Below are positions 60,580 to 64,000 of a DNA stretch of 64,000 nt, one piece after another. A model generated the notes under the pieces. That model was not told where the DNA came from and made no database searches. It saw only the letters and a list, made by a program, of their open reading frames with translations. The position numbers were made by a program, and so were the translations under genes. Source of the DNA: Cerrena zonata (lineage: Eukaryota > Basidiomycota > Agaricomycetes > Polyporales > Cerrenaceae); NCBI GenBank assembly GCA_038087015.1, contig JASBNA010000008.1, forward strand, positions 186,001 to 250,000, read 5' to 3'. The number at the start of each line of letters is the position of its first letter. Within the stretch, counting starts at the first letter, position 1.

Positions 60580-61589
60580 ATGTCTCCCCTTTCGGGTATC
60601 TCATTCAAAACCACATTGCATGCAAATCCAGCTAATTTTGTTAATGTTTTAATCAGCAACCACTCAATCTACCCGTGACCCACTTATTGAGACCTTCTCA
60701 GCCCCACCTACATTCACTGGGGAAGTATCTACCCTCACGCCACTCACTGTACCAACAGTAGCCGGTTTCACCAATCCAATCTCAACGCTGAGTGCGACAG
60801 TGACCCCTAGACCGTCACCTACGACAGGTCCTCCCCCCACTGATCATAATCACGGACTAGATACAAAGAATGTCACTGCAATGGCTATTGGTGTATTCGA
60901 TTTTTGTCTGGTACTTGGGCTATGTTTTATTCTATATAAAACAGAGCCGGTATGGCGTCAATGGATTCGTAACATATATCCCAGAGGTGCGTCATAGTCA
61001 TTCTTTGAAACCGCACCTTTTGTAGATTGATCAGATCTTTGTAATTGCTTCTAGATTCTCAGAGTTCGAATGACAAACATCATATCACAGAAATACAAGG
61101 TATCCCCGAAAGTAAGCTTATTTATACATTGACGTATATTGTATTTGACCGTGACCATTAGATTTAGATCGAGATGAAATTGAAGTCAAAAATGAGAATG
61201 ATGTGCAAAATGTACAGCATACGGATGTTACAGACGATATCGAGATTGAGCAGCAGGACGAAGTGGTCCACGACCACGTTCATCATCCATCTCAAGGATC
61301 AATGACTGATGTTACAGAATTGCAAGAACCGGTTTCCAACACGCCTCCTCTCTCTCCGAGTCCTCTCCCCCTGTCGGAGTGTCCAATCCCTCCAGCATCG
61401 TATTCATTTTTGCAGGAGGTCCCGGAGGAACAGGCTACGACCGTCAGATTGGGGGGCAGGTTCTCCTTTGCGAGTAGTAGTAATGCTACTTCCATACGAA
61501 CACAACCTCCACTCTATCAAGAAGATGTACCTGAGGATGAAGTCAGGATAGAAGGAGGTCCACTGGGAGGTACATCCGGGATTGAGTGA
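60580..61589 (+). CDS. Member E of the PY-tail single-pass membrane protein family
   Basis: Four exons (60580-60595, 60657-60986, 61055-61099, 61162-61589), all introns in phase 1 and the third exon again 45 nt, encode 272 residues. The first exon gives only MSPLS; the frame is open to an earlier ATG at 60496, so the N terminus could be 28 residues longer. The ectodomain is Thr/Pro-rich (VSTLTPLTVPTVAGFTNP). TM is about 78-99 (AIGVFDFCLVLGLCFILY). The tail is acidic (DDIEIEQQDEVVHDHVHH) and closes with NATSIRTQPPLYQEDVPEDE, then VRIEGGPLGGTSGIE; PPLY is at 246-249. The last 40 residues are nearly the same as in member F. Confidence 0.82.
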
Positions 61590-62066
61590 AGTAGCACTTA
61601 CTAGATCCTTCATTTATGGTGCCTCACTTCTCTAATCCATTCTTCGGTTTGAGTATAGCTTTGTGAGTGATTTCTTATCCATTGGTTACCGGAAGTAACT
61701 CACAAGAGATCGTAGCTATGACTTCAAGATTATTTGTCAGATCCAGTCATTGACTCCATGTCTTTACAATGAAAATATCAAAGGAATGTGAGTCAACGAT
61801 CTGGTTCTCGGGCGCAGTTTGTTGTTTGTGCGATGCATAGCATACGGGTCTGGGTATTAAAGTGTGTAGTACTTGGTATATCGCTCCCAAGTTTCACTAC
61901 TAGTATCAGGTACGGCCCTCCACTCCGACTCAATCCCCTGATATTAATATTAATATTATTGATGTCAACCCGCTGCTACTCCCATGGATGTGGATAACAA
62001 CTTCAACCCGTCATTTACTCAAACTTCTCTCCAATTGCCATAACAGAACAGAGCTTGAGCCCGAGG
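61590..62066. other. Spacer between E and F, possibly holding a 5' exon of F
   Basis: A plus-strand stretch near 61832-61912 encodes MHSIRVWVLKCVVLGISLPS, signal-peptide-like, followed by a gtacgg donor. I could not join it in frame to the TM exon of member F, so it remains a possibility only. Confidence 0.3.
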
Positions 62067-62773
62067 ATGTTTGAGAACTTACCTTTCATACCGACATATT
62101 GGGGCATCGCCTTGGGCTGTTTGACACTCGGTGTGTCCGCTCGATACATCTTCAAGTTCTTGAGGATTAGAGGTACACCTCTACGCTTTCACTATTATTT
62201 TTCTTCTGATTAGTTTAGCTTCTAGGAAGAGGATAATAACATGCACAAACGATCTGGAAAGGCGGAGTGATAATAATGGTGAGGAGGATGCTTTTGCCAT
62301 AGGCTGTTATGTACGCACAGGCACTTAGTCATTTGACAGATAGAAACGATTCGGAGAGCGGAACTATATCAACACTTCCAGTTGATGATCAACAGCTACC
62401 CACACCTAAGGAAGAAACTCCAGAAATAGAACATGAATCTCAAACACCAATTGGGGAACAGGACATATCTCATTGTATTCGACGCTCATCCTTAACGAGT
62501 ATTCACTCAGAGCCGGAAGAAGAATCAATAATCCGTAGTCCTTCGTGCCAATCAACTTTGTATGAACCGGAGTCGCTTTCACCGTCAGCAAACCCATCTC
62601 CGCACGAAGTCCCTCCAATAAATGATACAGGATTGGAGCGAAACTTTTCACTTACCAGTAGCAGCAATGCTACTTCTATTCGAACAGGACCTCCCTTCTA
62701 CCAGGAAGACCTACCTGAAAACGAACAACGGATAGCTGGAGGGCCGTTAGGAGGAGCTGGAGGCATCGATTGA
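62067..62773 (+). CDS. Member F of the PY-tail single-pass membrane protein family
   Basis: Three exons (62067-62172, 62219-62278, 62340-62773), both introns in phase 1, encode 199 residues. The N terminus is short (MFENLPFIPTYWGIALG); the TM is about residues 10-27, followed by ARYIFKFLRIR, so little ectodomain is present unless an upstream exon exists. The tail is acidic and Ser-rich (TPKEETPEIEHESQTP) and closes with NATSIRTGPPFYQEDLPENE, then QRIAGGPLGGAGGID; PPFY is at 173-176. The acceptor at 62339 was chosen because it restores the frame and yields the G|AT junction at the start of the tail exon that C, D and E also have. The 5' end is uncertain. Confidence 0.72.
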
Positions 62774-62890
62774 GCCACTACTGAAATATTCATTGTTGGG
62801 TTTTAATTTATACTATACAGGGATACACACGTAACATTTCTGAGCCAGTTCTATAACCTTTCCGTTTAATGCTGAATTATCGTTTATCGT
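62774..62890. other. Convergent 3' flanks
   Basis: A short AT-rich spacer between the stops of member F and the alcohol dehydrogenase gene. Confidence 0.5.
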
Positions 62891-64000
62891 TTACTTCGGG
62901 ACGATGACTCCTCTGAACCTAGCCTTAGCGCGATTGTCGTATGCTTCTTGCACTTTCTCGAGCGGGAATTCTTGCACCATACACTTGACACCGGCGAACT
63001 TGGCAAAGTCGATGGTTTCTTCACTATCCCTAGGGGTTCCAGAAGGCCAGCCGCGAATGGAAGCGCGCTTCCCAATCAAAGAAGCTGCAGAAGAACGTAT
63101 TTGTAAGTCATGATGTCGCTCAATGTCATTCAAACTATACTCACGAAGGTAAAGCGGAGTTGCCTCAGGGAATCCGAGGATAAGCAACTGTCCGTCAATG
63201 GCTAATCCACCAATCATGCTCTCAAGCATTGAAGAACTTTGAGAGGTATACACGATAACCTTTGCTCCGCCTAATTTCTGAAGAGCCTGAGCAATATCTT
63301 CCTGAGACCCGTCGATGTAATGCGCTGCTCCAAGGCGCTTTGCGAGGTCTTGTTTGTCTGCAGAGGATGAGAGAGCAACGGTACGATATCCCATCTTATT
63401 GGCGAATTGTATAGCGAGATGGCCTAAACCTCTACATAGTTGTGGCGTTAATCATCATTGTAGAAGACATGGATAGGTAAAGTACATACCCAATGCCCTG
63501 AACGACGACGAGATCTCCGGGCTTGACATCCATGTGACGAAGAGAGTCTAAACAAATACTGTTTGGTATTTCTTTCCAGTGTATATTCATTTTTACTCAC
63601 TGTAGGTCGTTACGCCGGCACATAAAAGTGGTGCAGCTTCTGAGGGACTCATGTCCTCAGGAATTGGCAATAAAGCCTCAGAGCGCAGGGTGGCGTATTC
63701 GGCGTACCCGCCGTCCCTCGAGACACCTATTACGGTTAGATTTAATCCTGGTGTCTATCCACGTCATTTTCGCACTCGTACTCACCGTTTATAGCAACGT
63801 TATCACAAAGGTTAAAGATACCGCTTCGGCAGGTATCGCAGGTGAGACAATGTCCACCGTGCCAACCTGACCCGACACGTTGACCAATCTTCCAGAGCTT
63901 CTCGGATTGAGGAACGGCGACAACTTCTCCTACAATTTCATGTCCAGGGACAGTGGGCAAATTGATGAATGGGAATGCGACATTTTCAACGAATTCATCG
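62891..64000 (-). CDS. Zinc-dependent alcohol dehydrogenase, class of medium-chain dehydrogenases (5' part outside window)
   Basis: This minus-strand gene ends at TAA 62891 and runs off the right edge; its start is not included. In protein order: LPTVPGHEIVGEVVAVPQ with the GHE catalytic zinc motif, then GWHGGHCLTCDTCRSG with C-x2-C-x2-C (fourth Cys in IFNLC) for structural zinc. GGYAEYATL and GVTTY follow, then the Rossmann motif VQGIGGLGHLAIQFA for NAD(P), ALSSSADKQDLAKRLGAAHY, SLIGKRASIRGWPSG, and a C terminus ARFRGVIVPK. Introns split it at VAI|NG, GIG|GLG and other points. The pattern fits the Adh-type reductases of fungi acting on alcohols and aldehydes. Substrate unknown. Confidence 0.9.

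Noticed and set aside
1..64000. CRISPR arrays, prophage or bacterial operons
   Set aside because: Spliceosomal introns throughout and eukaryotic protein families; no regularly spaced repeats were seen.

Overview
The window reads as nuclear DNA of a filamentous mushroom-forming basidiomycete (Agaricomycetes). Genes are dense on both strands and are broken by many 45-90 nt GT..AG introns. The proteins are of kinds common there: F-box proteins with the CKDTLA-type F-box, a DUF7918-like protein, MARVEL-like membrane proteins, a GH12 endoglucanase, a KRE6/SKN1-like glucan-synthesis protein and a fungal methyltransferase. I resolved about 29 protein genes and one tRNA-like element. Exon borders come from reading splice signals and phases by eye; no alignment or RNA data were used.

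Layout. 0-11.4 kb: the tail of an unknown gene, a small conserved hydrophilic protein, a MARVEL protein, a secreted GH12 glucanase, a small orphan, an F-box protein and a JmjC/cupin-8 protein. 12-26 kb: a PTR2 peptide transporter, a tRNA-Tyr-like, SINE-like insertion flanked by a 14-bp direct repeat, a SAM methyltransferase with a probable 6-nt exon, a Ser-rich protein, the SUMO-activating enzyme subunit UBA2, and two uncharacterised genes. 28-41 kb: a YGS-repeat low-complexity protein, a secreted phytase-like protein, a zinc-finger protein, a four-TM protein, a DUF7918-like protein, and the first two members (A, B) of a paralogous family described next. 42-51 kb: a multi-exon GT2 glycosyltransferase and a KRE6/SKN1-like GH16 protein, transcribed divergently; both are probably cell-wall glucan or polysaccharide genes. 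54-63 kb: four more members of the family (C-F) on the plus strand around an F-box gene, then a zinc alcohol dehydrogenase that runs off the right edge.

The most striking feature is the family of six single-pass membrane proteins (A 35254-36144, B 39945-40882, C 53893-55011, D 58676-59838, E 60580-61589, F 62067-62773). Ectodomains and linkers are variable, and often Ser/Thr/Pro-rich. All six end in the same roughly 25-residue cytosolic module, R-T-x-[PL]-P-x-Y then an acidic stretch, then E-x-R-[LIV]-x-G-G. The core is a PPxY/LPxY motif, the class bound by WW domains of Nedd4/Rsp5 ubiquitin ligases. All six genes share one intron plan: TM exon, phase-1 intron, short exon of 45-78 nt, phase-1 intron, tail exon. 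This looks like a locally expanded, fast-evolving receptor or adaptor family.
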